Shown here one piece after another: positions 1 through 11,666 of a DNA stretch of 64,000 bases. The notes under the pieces were generated by a model, which saw only the letters and a list, made by a program, of their open reading frames with translations, ran no database searches and was not told the origin of the DNA. Position numbers and translations under genes: made by a program. This DNA is from Daedaleopsis sinensis (lineage: Eukaryota > Basidiomycota > Agaricomycetes > Polyporales > Polyporaceae), in the NCBI GenBank assembly GCA_033807695.1, contig CM066305.1:2666001-2730000 (forward strand), read 5' to 3'. Within the stretch, counting starts at the first letter, position 1. Each line of letters opens with the position of its first letter.

Positions 1-1924
1 CTAATCCTTTTCTTTCCAAGGGCGAAAGCCTGTCTGGGATGCAATCGCGCGATGGTGGTCCTATGATCACCAAGTGGGAACAGTTGAATCTTGCCCCGGA
101 ACTGTTGCGTTCCCTAAGCACATTCGGGTGAGTGTTGCGTGTTGGGTGTGGTGCGCCGCGTGTTGATCGCCGTCCAGTGTCGGGCCCCCCAACAAGATCC
201 AGCAACGCGCCCTGCCCTTCCTGTTACGCGGAGCAGATATCATCGCACAGGCCCCACCTACTCAGGAACGTATCGCGGCATACGTGATCCCTGCAATCCA
301 TATTGCGGTGACACATGGGGCCGGGCGCGCACAACTGCGCGGCCCTCTTGTTGTGATGATATCCACGACTGTCGATCAAGCTACTCAGGCGCAGAGGATG
401 ATACGTGATCTAGGTGGACCTATTGGCGTAAAGTCGGCTCTTGGTGTCGGTTCGACTTCCGGCAGCGGAGATCAAAGTCAAGAGCTGCGTCTCTTACAGC
501 AGAATGTCCCCCACATCATCTGCGGAACGCCGCAGAAGCTCCATGCTATCTTCACGGCACCTGGTGGTCTGTCTGGCTCTGAGGTCCGGTTCCTAGTCCT
601 TGACGAGGTTGACCAGCTGATTGCCCGGAATCTCCACGACTTTGTCTTCAACATTATCAAGCTACTGCCCCCTCCGCGCTCGCGTTCTATAGGCGGATCC
701 AACACTCCTCTAGGCACTCCAGGTTCGACCCCTCAGGTTCCGTTCCAGAACTTCGAGGCGAGTAGCAGCACGTCTTCTCTCCTGGCGCCGTCCCAGAGCT
801 TCCAACGCAGGCTATCTGGCATGGGCACGTCGCCGCCGATGGAGAGCGTGAACGGTCAGTCCGGACAGATTGAGCGCCAAACTGCGCTATTCTCCAACAC
901 CGTGCCTCAGGACGTCCTGAACCTCGCCTCCGCTATCCAGCTCCGCGAACCTGTCCGTGTCCTTGTCCGTCGCGACGGCAATGTCACCCATGCCGACACC
1001 AGTCAAGGCGCGCGTGGCTTGCGGCAGTTTTATCTGTATCTCGCTTTCACTGCTAGTGGCCGCTCGGATGCACCGCTCCCCCAGGGCGGGCTGGGTACAA
1101 TTGGGTCTGGCAGAGGTGCAATCAGTGCAGAAACGGCCCAGGCGCGGGAATGGAAGCTTGACGCGCTTGCAGACCTGTTCGAAGACCTTGAGATCCCGCA
1201 GGCTATTATCCATGTTGGTGGGATGGCTGCTCTGGATGCTGTCGTATACAAGCTTTCTAGTCGAGGCCTTGACGCAGTCCCCTTGGTAGGTGTTTCCACA
1301 TTTGTTCACTTCATTGACACAATAGCTGAACGAATGTACCAATCAGCACGGCGATATGAATGCCGGCGCAAAGCTGGCGGCCTTGAACAAGTTCAGGGCC
1401 ACACCTGGTATCATGCGTCCAACGGCTACGAAGGTCCTTGTGGTGTACGATGTTCAAGTCAAAACTCCGGAGGTCTCCCAGATCCCTCTGGTCATTAATT
1501 ACGGTGTGTTTTGGTGTACCTCGTGCACTGGATCTCGCATCACTCATCGTCGCCAACTTGTAGATTTGCCTAAGGCTGTTGAAGAGTACGCACATCGGTA
1601 CGTCGCGTTACCGTTCGCCGACCTATGAGTGGGATCTTGACAGTGGTTTGTAGTGTGGCCCCTGCCATCGCTCCCAGCTATTCTCGTGCCGGTGTCGTGG
1701 TCAACTTCGTCACTGCGACTGGCGGCGATGTGGAGATGCTGCGATCCATAGAATGCTTCTACAAGTGAGTCGCCGATCTTTTATAATGTTGACACAAGTG
1801 TTCACAGTTCGCGATGCCACAGGATTAAATGCGTGAGTATATCTGCTGCTCATAGCCCTGATACGTCGCTGACGGCTGGTGTACACAGCCCGAAGTTCCC
1901 ATGAGCCTGCGCGATATTGTTTGA
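1..1924 (+). CDS. eIF4A-like DEAD-box paralogue with degenerate catalytic motifs (5' partial)
   Basis: The predicted protein follows the eIF4A/DEAD-box fold from the Q-motif-like region (WEQLNLAPELLRSL) to the eIF4A-type C-terminus (FYKIKCPEVPMSLRDIV). Exons read as about 21-127, 178-1285, 1347-1503, 1564-1597, 1654-1764, 1823-1832 and 1889-1924, and all phases agree. The first in-frame ATG is at 39, but coding may begin off the window. Nearly every catalytic motif has changed: the Walker A position reads AQAPPTQERI, DEAD reads DEVD, SAT reads SNT, and the HRIGRGGR region reads HRVAPAIAPSYSR. Between the RecA lobes lies a Ser/Gly/Pro-rich insert (about 719-870). The LHGDM and VINYDLP neighbourhoods survive. 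From family knowledge it should bind neither ATP nor RNA normally, so a scaffold or regulatory role is inferred. The fold assignment is fairly sure; the function is unknown. Confidence 0.75.
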
Positions 1925-2168
1925 TTTACGTCCCCCAATGTGTGTATCCCTATCACGCTTTCTCGGTCCAAGCTATCCGTCAGTTCCCGCTGCGTATATC
2001 CCTATTTAACTCACGCCGCAACGCGCATTCTACTGTGTTATACCCTTCCTACAACTATCCCCAATTGTCTCCTTACTAGTCAGATCTTGGGTCTAATCCC
2101 TCTTGCTCCACTGTATACTGCATAGCTTTCTCCTTGTCGTAGTTCTACTACATGTCACAGACGGCTGC
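1925..2168. other. Convergent 3' spacer
   Basis: This short spacer separates the stop codons of the eIF4A-like gene and ELP2, which point at each other. It is AT-richer than the flanks and I see no gene or RNA in it. Confidence 0.5.
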
Positions 2169-5100
2169 TTACGCCGATGCGATATGGACTGTCAATAGCT
2201 TCAATGTACCATCTTCCCCACAGCTTGCCAGTGTGTGCGCACACTCCTCTCCGATTCTGGGTCGCCACGCAAGTCGATGTATATGGTCCACATGAGCCAA
2301 GCTACGAAGAAGACGAGATCAATTCACAAGGCGTAAGCTGGCATGTGCGGCGCAGCCACTTACTGTCTCTCTACAGTGAGAACATTCGTCCATTGGGAGC
2401 AGTCCTCTCGCGGGGAAGAGTAGATGAGGATCTCGCCCGTCTCAAGCCCAATTGCCAGGCTTCGCCTGCGTCTAGTATGTAAATAGTTCGCACTGCGTGC
2501 AATAGTATCGTAAACTCACATCTTGCTATCAGGTGCCTCAGGAGCGAACGCAACAGCTGTTGCAGCTGCGCCTACTTGAATGGTCGTGACAGCTGTCCAC
2601 TTCTGCTCTTCCTCAGGGCGTCGCCAGACTTTCACCTGTTGCGCAACACGAACGAATCAGACCGGACACGCCGGTGTGCGCTCCCACTCCAAAATTGTTC
2701 TCGCGTACCGTTTTGTCCCGGGAAGCGGTTGCAAAGACGTCGCCTTCGGGTGCCCACGCGCAGTCCCAAATGATCCGACCATGGGACTTGTCTGCTGCAA
2801 CGGGTACGTAGCCGTCTATGTATACGCGGCGCGCGAAGGGACGCAGTGCACCCGCGGATGAGCTAGGTTCGAAGTGAAGGACGGGGAGGATGGAGATGCC
2901 GTACCTCCGCTCTTCTCGAAGAGCCTCCATGTGCGGTCGCGGGAGACGGAGAGGACGAGCGTGTCGTCGGGGCTGAACGTGACCTGCGTCACTGTGAGGT
3001 TGTGGCCCGCGAGCGGCTGCCCGAACGGCTGCCATGTCGCGGTGTCGTATAGTCGCACCACGGCATGCTCGGCCGTGGTGGCCTTGCATGCTGTCGCAAT
3101 GTACTGCTTGTTGTTGGAGACCGCGAGGGCAATGGACTGGGAATGGAAGGGCGTGCTTCGCATTAGATGACTGACGCATGCTACCGAAGGAGCTTGAGAG
3201 CGGACGCACTTCGTAACCATGACCGAAGACCTTCTCGATCTCGGGCCACAGGGTCACTGCCGCTAGCTCGCCTTCGAATGGTCGCCGCTGCGTCCGCGCA
3301 GCATCGAACGCCGAGTTAACCTCTGCGATGGCGCTCGCTGCACAGGTACACGTATATTAGCATGGAACTGTGATCTTCTGCGGCCAAAACATGCGTACTA
3401 TCTGTCAACGCTTTGTTGGACAGACCCAGTGGCGGCACCGCAGCAGCACGGGGCCGCGCTTCCTGTCCCATGATCGTGATCAGCACAGTTCCGCAGGAAT
3501 CGAGAAATAGCAGCGCACTTCGCCGGAATCCAGTTGCGCGATTCCGAGGTTCCCGACGACTTCGACGAACTCTCGCGGCGCCTCGAAAACCCGGGCTACT
3601 TTTTCGTCCGCGATGCTGACAAACCTAAGGGGGTCGAGGAAGGCGGCGCCGAGAAGGTCGTACCCATGGACTTGTGGCCGTGCGATCTCGTGCCAAACTG
3701 GGGTGACCGTAGTGTCTCCTTCATTGGTGGATTGATGCGGGATCGCGCCATGAATTCGTGTGGTTTGGTCCAAGCTGTGGAGGAGCGAAATGTGTCTGAC
3801 GATAATGTTCTTTGGAAGAAGTTATGCTTACCTGGCTGAGATCAGGTACTCGCCCTGCGGGCTCCAGTCAAGACTTCTTACCGGGGCCCGGTGACCAGTG
3901 ATCGCACCAATCTCTGACCAGTCTTCCAGTGCTGGTGTACCTGCGTCCTGGATGTGGTCGGATGAACCACATCGCCATCTTCTCCATCCACCATTCCAGC
4001 CCCATGCCATGGCATCTTGCCCATTGCGCCCCCATAGGCCGCCTACGAAACCGCCCAGTCGTTGTCCGCCAACATCACCAAAGCGCTGCTGGTTGATCCA
4101 TAGTGTCGTCCCGTCTGTCGCTGATGTTATGACGGTAGATGGCGACCAGAGGATCAGGGACGAGTCTGTCGAAGTTGACAGGAGCGTATGGACATCGCCC
4201 GAGGCGATTCGTGGTCTCCACGATAGAGATGTAACGCCGGCCTCGTGGCCCACAAGAAGTGCGTCGAATGTGACGGAGAACAGTTGAGAGCTGTGGCGGA
4301 AGATTTCAGCATGGTTATATTCGTGAACCGCACATTCGAAGGTGGTCTCGCCTTCCGGATGATGCCTTGACGGTGAGGATATGGCGCTTCAGCGATATCG
4401 ACCGTCCACCGTCTTCTGAATCTTCCAGGTTCACCAGTGACGCTTCAAACGCGTCAAGAAGGTCGTCTGTGACACCATCGGAGGTGCTTCCAGAGGCGGC
4501 GAGAGTGGACGAGCGCGTGAAAAGTTCGATGTTCCAGAGGCGGATTGTGGCATCCTGAGATCCTGATGCCAGGACGAGTGTGTCTCCCTCTTGATCTGTA
4601 GGCTTGAAGGCGAGGGATTTCACCCAGTCTTCGTGACCGGGAAGGGAAGCGGCGAACACAAACTACCCGTAGCTGGTATGTCATTTGGTAGTCCATAGAA
4701 GGGGAGGCTCCCGCATACCGTATCAGCACCTTCAGCGCAAGTCCAAATATGCACATTGCGATCTGTACATCCGATAGCCAATATTGTCGCTAGATAAACG
4801 AAGTTAGTAGAGGGGCTTGCACGCACGAAGAGGGGGCTGATATCCTTACACTTTGTACCAGGCAGCGTCTCCAGCGCTACCGCAAGAGGATAGCCTTTCT
4901 TGAGGACGATGGATTGCACCTCCTTTGGACTCTCTGTAGTAGACGTGAGTACAGTACAAAAACCTAGGCATTGCCCAATACGCACGATGTTCATGGGTAG
5001 ATGTTGCCCAGATTTTGACGGTCGCATCTGAAGCACCTGTGACCAGGAATCTCCCATGCAAGCCTAAAGCAGAGATCCCATGCTTGTGCGCCTGTACGGT

Positions 5101-5513
5101 TGCATACGAAGTCCACTACAAGCCAGAGCTTTGGTGAGTTACAAATGCATTGAGATTAGCTACTAGCAATGCGGTGCACACCTGTGGTTCGTGGTTATTT
5201 TGCTTCCAAAATCTGAGTACGCCCTTGTCATCGGCACTGGCCAACAACGTTTGGTGCAGAAATTTCACGCATGTCACGAGCCCTTCGTGACCAGGAGATG
5301 TCGCGTATACTCCCCGGTCAAGGGAGTCCTGTTCGAGGAACGGTAAGATGACACTGTACAGGTTCTCTTCCCCCGACAACCTACCGCAGTATTCCACATG
5401 GCAACTAGTTTTCCAGATGCAATCGCCAAGAGCCCATTTTCTGTATAGTCTGCAGCCTGTGGGTACCGGTTTGTCGCAAGCGACGTGTAGAGATGGGTTG
5501 CTCGTGACATCAT
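2169..5513 (-). CDS. ELP2: Elongator complex subunit 2 (WD40)
   Basis: This gene encodes the double WD40-propeller subunit of Elongator, which modifies wobble uridines of tRNA in the cytoplasm. I read 15 exons: 5385-5513, 5182-5328, 4986-5115, 4859-4933, 4719-4789, 4334-4662, 3832-4290, 3519-3774, 3399-3462, 3210-3337, 2905-3136, 2709-2815, 2520-2635, 2364-2471 and 2169-2301. All phases fit and give about 827 residues, the usual Elp2 length. Diagnostic stretches include NRYPQAADY at the N-terminus, RFGDVGGQRLGGFVGGLW in the middle, HGYDLLGAAFLDPLRFVSIA, and VPVAADKSHGRIIWDCAWAP near the C-terminus. Two splice donors (at 4858 and 4333) are weak, so those borders are less certain. The start MM at 5513 matches the family N-terminus. 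The gene diverges from PPT2 across about 270 bp. Confidence 0.95.
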
Positions 5514-5784
5514 GCCAGTCGGTCAGCTCGAGCGTTATTTTCAAGTTAGGAGGTCACTGGCAGCAGCACTGTGTCGCGTTTTCACAGTTCAATAGCTGGC
5601 CTAGGTAGATACCTGCGCACTTGCCCGTGCTGTGTGTCCGAGTCAAAGAAGATGGTGGTAGAGGAGTGAGAATCGCAGATCGAGATCTGGGGCATAGACA
5701 GACGCTGGCGTTGAGTAGAACGAAGCGCTCACACGCGCCGACAACCGTCGACGACCTGGGATTCCGACCGTCCGACCTACACTT

Positions 5785-6233
5785 ATGGGAATCCTCGGGA
5801 TTGGTGTCGATGTGCTGCACGTACCTCGGATACACAGACTGCTGCACGGTCCATCCGGCTCACGGCTTGCTCGCCGCATTCTGAGCGAGAGGGAGCACGA
5901 GGCGTGGTCTGCCATCCCGCTGGTGGACCATGCCCGAAGAACGAGATTCGTCGCAGTCCGGTGAGTTGCGCATCCCGCTATAACTGCAGCAATGTCTGAC
6001 ATGCTGTCCACAATAGCTGGAGCGTGAAAGAGGCTGCCTACAAGGCCGTCTTTCCTGCACTTCGTCCAACATGGCGAGAATTCACCTTCCACTCACTATC
6101 TGGCGATGGTACACGCAAACCATTCTTGGAGTACCATCCCAGTGGACAGGAGAATGCCCCGGGGACTATGCATGCCTCTGTTAGCCATGATGGCGACTAT
6201 GTATACACAACTGTTTTAGTCGAGACACCATGA
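5785..6233 (+). CDS. PPT2: Holo-ACP synthase / 4'-phosphopantetheinyl transferase (AcpS type)
   Basis: Two exons (5785-5960, 6017-6233) give about 130 residues, the size of a bacterial-type AcpS. The N-terminal GIGVDVLHVPRI carries the metal-binding Asp of the family, and WSVKEAAYKA is the second AcpS signature (xxxKEAxxKA). The enzyme moves 4'-phosphopantetheine from CoA to an acyl carrier protein serine. A small stand-alone AcpS like this most likely activates mitochondrial ACP, as yeast Ppt2 does; the location is inferred because I see no clear presequence. The gene diverges from ELP2 and converges on IBA57 with about 85 bp between stop codons. Confidence 0.85.
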
Positions 6234-6318
6234 ACCACTTCAGTGCGAGTGTGGTACGACGATCTATGATTATCCAGCGATGTAAACAATCTAATACACA
6301 GGGCTATATCGTAGGTAT

Positions 6319-7632
6319 CTACTCTGTGGGTGAAGGGCGTGGCCACCAGTCGGGCCAATACGGGGTTACGCCCCATTCGAGTCCCTCGGTGGATGTCAGG
6401 GCGAACTTCGCCTTGCCTCTTTCCACAGCTTCGACTTGTTCCAGCCGCAAGAGCGCAAGGCCCACACCCTGCATCGAACTGAGCAGTTTTCCAGTTCCCC
6501 GCGGCCTTGCTCGTGGAGTGTTTTCGTCCCCGGTCTGCACCAATTGTACACGGATGTCTGTTTCAGGCGGGATGGCAGGGACGTCTTCAGGAACCCTGTC
6601 GATGCTCGACAATCTACACCATCAGAATGATACAACAGCATGCAAACGCGTAGAGAAGACATACGAGAGGTCTGGCTTGTGGATGACTACAGGCAGGATT
6701 CGTTTCCTCAGTTGCCCGGTGTGGTATGTGCGCACGGTCAACTCTTGCCCTACATAGCAACCTTTCCTGAAGTCGACTGGGTATACGCCGATGATAAGAA
6801 GTCAATTCAAGGAGCATAGAGAAGCACTCACGGCCGCCCATGACGTCTAGGTTAGAGTCCATGGGGAGTGCATGCAAGGGTGGTATGTCGGTTGACCCTT
6901 CGGGTACGCCATGTAGAACACGATGCAGAAGGTATGCGTCTTCAGGTGCAACATCATGACTTGATGTTTCCTGCGCTGTGGCTCGTGGAGACATGAATGC
7001 GTTTGAAGAAGTGCGTTTGCTTACGACGATCGCCCTTCCGCACCAAAAGTCTGTGCCCCATTCCGACCGCCCTTCTGTCCCTGAGCACGCTCTCGGTAGA
7101 GCCCCACGGCCATTCACCTTCCTTGTCCCATTGCGATTCGATGACCCCGCTTCGCGCGAAGTCCCATCTCCTCTCCGTTTCCCATGTCTTCTCCTTTTCG
7201 GAACCCCAAGCCGCCCACACGCCGTACTCTTCCGTCACGTCGCGTATCTTTACCTTTGAGCGCAGGACATGGCGTTTGAGCATAGGCAGCAAAGGAGGCG
7301 CCTCGGAGGGGCTTGCGTCGTACTCGACGAGGTAGCCTTGGCGGCCAGTGGGCGTGGTGTGAGCCCAGATGAAGATGTCATGGAGGACTCTTCCCTGAGC
7401 AGAGGGTATTCACTTGTTAGTACGAGCACGAGAATGGAATCATGCGCACCTGCGCGTGTAGGAATGCGGAGTAGAAATGACTGTGAGGATGTGCCGGGAC
7501 GGAAGCAGCAGTGAGGCCGTTCAGGAACTCGGCCGCTTGAGAGCCAGTGACTGAGATCAGTGCTCTGCGCGGAACAGGCGCGACGGTAGGTGTGCTCCGA
7601 ACCAGAGAACGCAGGGCAGGAGGGAGTGGCAT
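6319..7632 (-). CDS. IBA57: Mitochondrial iron-sulfur assembly factor (Iba57/CAF17)
   Basis: Five exons (7450-7632, 7025-7394, 6832-6975, 6665-6776, 6319-6613) in consistent phase give about 367 residues. The protein belongs to the folate-binding GcvT-like family. The diagnostic Iba57 motif [10 protein letters not shown] is intact, preceded by the [19 protein letters not shown] region. Iba57 works with Isa1 and Isa2 in the mitochondrial matrix to make [4Fe-4S] clusters for aconitase, biotin synthase and lipoate synthase. The N-terminus ([14 protein letters not shown]) is basic and lacks acidic residues, as expected of a matrix-targeting sequence. I chose the ATG at 7632; an in-frame non-ATG extension exists upstream. 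It is divergent from PET191, another mitochondrial assembly gene. Confidence 0.93.
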
Positions 7633-7752
7633 GGCATTCAAGAGAGGGCCGACGCTGAGCTCAGCAGCGCGTTCGGAGCCTCGCGATCGGACGAGGTCGC
7701 GTCGCGGGCAGACTCGGCGTCATCGGCCCGCGCCGCCCCTTGCTTCTCATCC
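7633..7752. promoter_or_regulatory. Bidirectional promoter between IBA57 and PET191
   Basis: Only about 120 bp separate the two divergent start codons, so the genes must share promoter DNA. Both products work in mitochondrial metalloenzyme assembly, which suggests co-regulation. This is inferred from layout; I did not recognise a specific factor site. Confidence 0.5.
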
Positions 7753-8083
7753 ATGTCCTCCTCCTGCTCCCACCTCCTCGCTGCACTCAAGGACTGCCTC
7801 CTCCACTCGGACTGCGTCCTCAAGCAGGGACACCTTCCATCCGAGTGCTTGCGGGACCACACGGACGAGCTTCCAGAATCATGCAAGGCGCTCCGGCAGG
7901 CGACATTTGAGTGCAAACGGGGAATGGTGCGAAATACAGATATTGTTGCCTGGTCTGTGTCTGACCTCATTCGCATCGGGCTCCGTGTAGCTCGACATGA
8001 GGAAACGGTTCAGGGGAAACAATGTGGATATCCCGCCTCCTACGCCAAAATCGCAGGAGCAGACACCCTCAGCGTCGGCGTAG
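7753..8083 (+). CDS. PET191: Cytochrome c oxidase assembly factor Pet191/Coa5
   Basis: Exons 7753-7926 and 7991-8083 give about 88 residues. The twin CX9C-like arrangement of the family is visible: MSSSCSHLLAALKDCLLHSDC, then LPSECLRDHT, SCKALRQATFECKRG, and after the intron the conserved MLDMRKRFRGN. Pet191 is an intermembrane-space protein needed for complex IV assembly. The second exon ends in a short Pro/Ser/Gln-rich tail specific to this protein. The continuous reading frame through the intron (to 8331) is not the protein, because the family motif FRGN is only reached by splicing. Confidence 0.95.
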
Positions 8084-8545
8084 TCCCCAAGGCTGGGTGT
8101 CACTCCTCTGTGGTTAGTGTTGGACGCATGATTTGTTCTCTGCCGGATGGCAACGGTTACATGGGTAATGCCGTATGTACGTCCCCAAATCGATCCATCG
8201 AGCAAAGGCTTCACGTCGACTCAAGTTCGCTATCCCAGATAGTATTGTATATACTTACAGCTCCTATGCAAACCTATCAATCCCCCTTCCTGATGTTCGC
8301 ATGCTCCCGAGGCGAACCTCCTGCGCACTAGGATTTAGAACAGGCCTATGGGGTACCACGTTCTCGCGCACCACTCCTTGTAGCGCCACCTATCGTACCT
8401 CACCCACGTCTCCACACAACTTGCTTGGCATGACTCCACTAAAAGCCTCCGTATAAGAACACGCTCAGAGGACTCTCCGCACTTCTGTGCTAGATACCCC
8501 CACCTTCTCTCGGTCCCTATCTGCTACGACGACTAACGACTCACG
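8084..8545. other. Intergenic region with TATA-like element
   Basis: No gene is seen here. A TATA-like GTATAAGAAC at about 8451 lies roughly 95 bp before the next start codon and probably serves the GH128-like gene. Confidence 0.4.
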
Positions 8546-9722
8546 ATGTCATACCGCATAGCTGCACTACTCCTCTTCCTCACACTCTTTCCTCGCCATG
8601 CTATAGCGCACGCGCTTCCAGATACCCACCAGGCCCGTGTACGAGACGTCACGAGCACCAGCAAGGCCGGCCTGCCCTGGCCAAACGACAACTACATTGA
8701 TATGAATCAGTATCTCACGACGAGCAAGGTCCAATGGTACGTCATTCATATCACAGGCTGGCGCTGGATCAGCTCCGTATTTACCGCTTAGACGGTGGTC
8801 CACCTCCAGGTACTATACATGGAGTCCATCACCTGCATCGGCCAGTATCGAGTTCGTCCCGATGCTCTGGGGCCAGCGTCAGGTTCAACAGTGGGATTCG
8901 AGCATCAACGACACCATCCGACGTTTGAACACCAGCCACGTCCTCGGCTTCAACGAACCCGAGATCTCCGGGCAGTCGAACATAAGCCCCACCGATGGTG
9001 CGGCTCTGTGGAAGGCCCACATCGAGCCGTTGAAAGCACAAGGCATTCGGCTTGGATCTCCGGCGCCGAGTTCTTCTCCCAGCGGCAAGCAGTGGTTGCT
9101 CGACTGGTTGGATGCCTGTCAGGGTGGATGTTCCGTCGACTTCATCGCGGTGCACTACTATGATATCAACTCGACGGCCTTCATGGAGTACTTGACGGAC
9201 TACCATAACACCTTCCAGCGTCCGGTGTGGGTGACGGAATGGGCATGTCAGGTACGCTGTTGCGGAGGAAGATGTACGATTTACTCAACGATTCCCAACG
9301 TAGAATTTCAATCATGCGGATGAACAGTGTTCGCAGCAAGATGTCGTAGACTTCATGAACGCCACACAAGCGTTCATGGACGCTACGGACTGGCTGGAGC
9401 GCTATGCCTGGTTTGGAGCTATGGAGGACATGCAGGGTGTCAATGAGGTAGGGTCTCTCGGTTCCAGCGTTGTCAATCCCCGGCTCACGCTTTCGACCAG
9501 GCCAATGCCATCATGAGCTCGACGGGCCAGATCAACACCCTCGGCGAACAGTACATCGGCGCAGAGACGCCTAACGTCAGCTCGAGCTATCAACCTGGGG
9601 TCGTGCACGGTGGTTCTGGCACATCCGGACGCTCCGGCTCCAACGGTGCCAGCGCCAGCGTTGCGCATCTGTCTCTTCTCTGGATGGCCCTCACATACGT
9701 CGCTTGCTGCACCATTGCTTGA
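8546..9722 (+). CDS. Secreted GPI-anchored GH128-like (Asl1-type) glycoside hydrolase
   Basis: Four exons (8546-8736, 8810-9251, 9304-9447, 9501-9722) encode a protein with an N-terminal signal peptide (RIAALLLFLTLF, hydrophobic). The catalytic domain resembles the Asl1/GH128 family of beta-1,3-glucanases. GFNEPE holds the likely acid/base glutamate and VTEWACQ the likely nucleophile glutamate at the ends of barrel strands. Cysteines in DACQGGCS fit a secreted protein. The C-terminus has a Ser/Gly-rich linker followed by a hydrophobic tail (LSLLWMALTYVACC), typical of a GPI-anchor signal. It probably acts on cell-wall glucan at the hyphal surface; the substrate is inferred from the family. 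Confidence 0.88.
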
Positions 9723-10320
9723 GCAATGAGGAGGCTGTCTCTATAGACTAGATCAAAGGACACGGATACCAGCGGAGGATCGTGGATAATGTAACAGGTG
9801 CTGTATGGTCAATGTACTCAACACGACGCTTATGATACCCTACCGAACACAAAACGTGGTGCAATGCTGAACTTCTCCAAGATTTCCAAGTCACATTGCG
9901 TCGAGTTCACCCAACATTATTAGTGAGTGTAGCTTGCATATCGTGGTTGCATATATTGTGACTGCATGTCGGGTCACAGGGCGTTCGAAACTGCCTAATG
10001 TCGAGCGATATGGATGGTTGGCGGCGATGAAAGATGTGAGCCCGGTAGGACCGTTCTCTTCATTCACGCTGCTCTTTGTGCTGACTTTGACAGTGTGTAG
10101 TCGATGTCCTGGCCAACGCCTTGATGACTGAGGAAGATCAATACCCTTAGTCAGGAGTATATCGGCGCAACCGGTTCGACCTCCACGCTCAAACGGGTTT
10201 CATGGAACGTCTGAAAGGTGTTATCGATAGGACTATTTCAAAGAACGTGATCCTGACCGGTGAACGTCCGAGCTCACGCATTGCGACTCTGAGGAGACCA
10301 CGCTGTACAAATCCCTGTCG

Positions 10321-10350
10321 GATTTGCATTGATTTGCATTGATTTGCATT
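10321..10350. repeat. Three perfect copies of a 10-bp tandem repeat
   Basis: The unit GATTTGCATT occurs three times in a row within an otherwise gene-free stretch (9723-10726). Each unit contains ATTTGCAT, but nothing else suggests a function. I see no gene in the rest of that stretch; a TATA-like TATAAG at about 10660 fits the following GST gene. Confidence 0.9.
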
Positions 10351-10726
10351 CGATAGCTCCAAAAGGAGCATTTTGATTATTGAAGATGCGTCATGTGCGG
10401 CGGGGCCTCTATCAGATGCCAGAATGAATGAGATCTTTCGATGCCCACAGCTGCCACAGGCCCCAGAGCAAGATGCTTATCATAGCAGCGTCGGCGATCG
10501 TTCGGTGAGTGCGTCTTAATTTGATTGCTGAATGACTAAGCCGCACACGCCAGTTGATATACGAAGAGAATACCAGGCCACAGTCACGAGAACACCTCAA
10601 AGTTAGGATTTCGCGATTGCGCTGAGTATGTGGCCCACGGTTCCTAGGCTCGCGAGGAGTATAAGAACCGTCCATGGCTTTCCCAAACGCTACTACGACT
10701 CGCCTTCTCAGCATCGTATCCACACC

Positions 10727-11666
10727 ATGTCGTCCAACGCACCGCTTCAGCTATTCACTACGGGCACGCCTAATGGGTTCAAGGTCTCTACGTTCCTCGA
10801 AGAGCTCAAGGAGGCCTACGGTCTTCAATACGAGTGCGTACACATAACACCAGTTCTTTCGTAATGACCGACATCCCCTTGGTTCAGGGCTGTGAAGATC
10901 GACCTCGGCAAGAACACCCAGAAGGAGCCCTGGTTCATCAAATTGAACCCGAACGGACGCATCCCAACTCTCGTCGACCGCTCGCGCAACAACTTTGCTG
11001 TGTTCGAGTCCGCGGCGATTCTGTTGTACCTGCAGCAACACTACGACAAGGAGAACAAGTTCGCGTTCGACCCCGCCACGGATCCCGACGACTACAGCGA
11101 GATGCTGCAGTGGATCTTCTTCGTCGTGAGTGGCTTGTCCCTCTGCCGTTCAGGCCATAATCCCTACTTAACTTGCGCCGTAGCACGGGGGCATTGGTCC
11201 GATGCAAGGGCAAGCGCATCACTTCCACAACTACGCGCCTGAACAGATTCCCTACGCGAAGAACCGTGAGTAGTCTCCGGCATCCGGACCGTGACGCTTT
11301 TAGCACACTCACCCTGGCCGCCCTATTATGCTGTTTGATCAGGGTACACCGAGGAGACGAAGCGTCTCTACGGCGTCCTCGAGATCCGCCTGCAAGATCG
11401 CGACTACCTCGCCGGTCCCGGACGCGGTCGGTTCACCATCGCGGAGCTCAATGCCGTGCCCTGGGTCAGGCGGCACCAGTTCGCGAACATCACCTCCCTG
11501 GACCCATGGCCCCATGTGAAGGTAAGCATTCATGCATTTATAATCATACTAGCCACAGGCCGCCATGGGTGGAAGCTGACTTATACCTTGTGCCTGGTCT
11601 CAGGCCTGGGTCGAGCGCGTCCACGCCCGCAGTGCTTTCCAAGCTGGGCTACTGGTCCCGGCTTGA
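10727..11666 (+). CDS. Ure2p-like glutathione S-transferase, copy 1
   Basis: Five exons (10727-10833, 10888-11125, 11184-11265, 11343-11521, 11604-11666) give about 222 residues. The N-terminal thioredoxin-like domain carries [18 protein letters not shown], where the Asn after Pro is the usual catalytic residue of Ure2p-type GSTs. [12 protein letters not shown] (cis-Pro loop) and [11 protein letters not shown] (glutathione-binding Glu-Ser) follow. The all-alpha C-terminal domain contains [22 protein letters not shown]. Such enzymes conjugate or deglutathionylate small aromatic compounds, in wood-decay fungi often plant extractives. The last exon ends GLLVPA, shorter and different from copies 3 and 4 (GVNVPPRN), so this is the most diverged intact copy. 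Confidence 0.93.

Noticed and set aside
4300..4334. Frameshift in ELP2 near 4300-4340
   Set aside because: A short intron (about 4291-4333) with a good branch site restores the family reading frame, so no break is needed.
9960..10010. A TTCGAAAC stretch resembling a tRNA T-arm
   Set aside because: No matching acceptor or anticodon arms could be paired around it.
10321..10350. Octamer site as a real transcription-factor element
   Set aside because: The Oct factors that bind it are animal proteins; the match is a by-product of the repeat.
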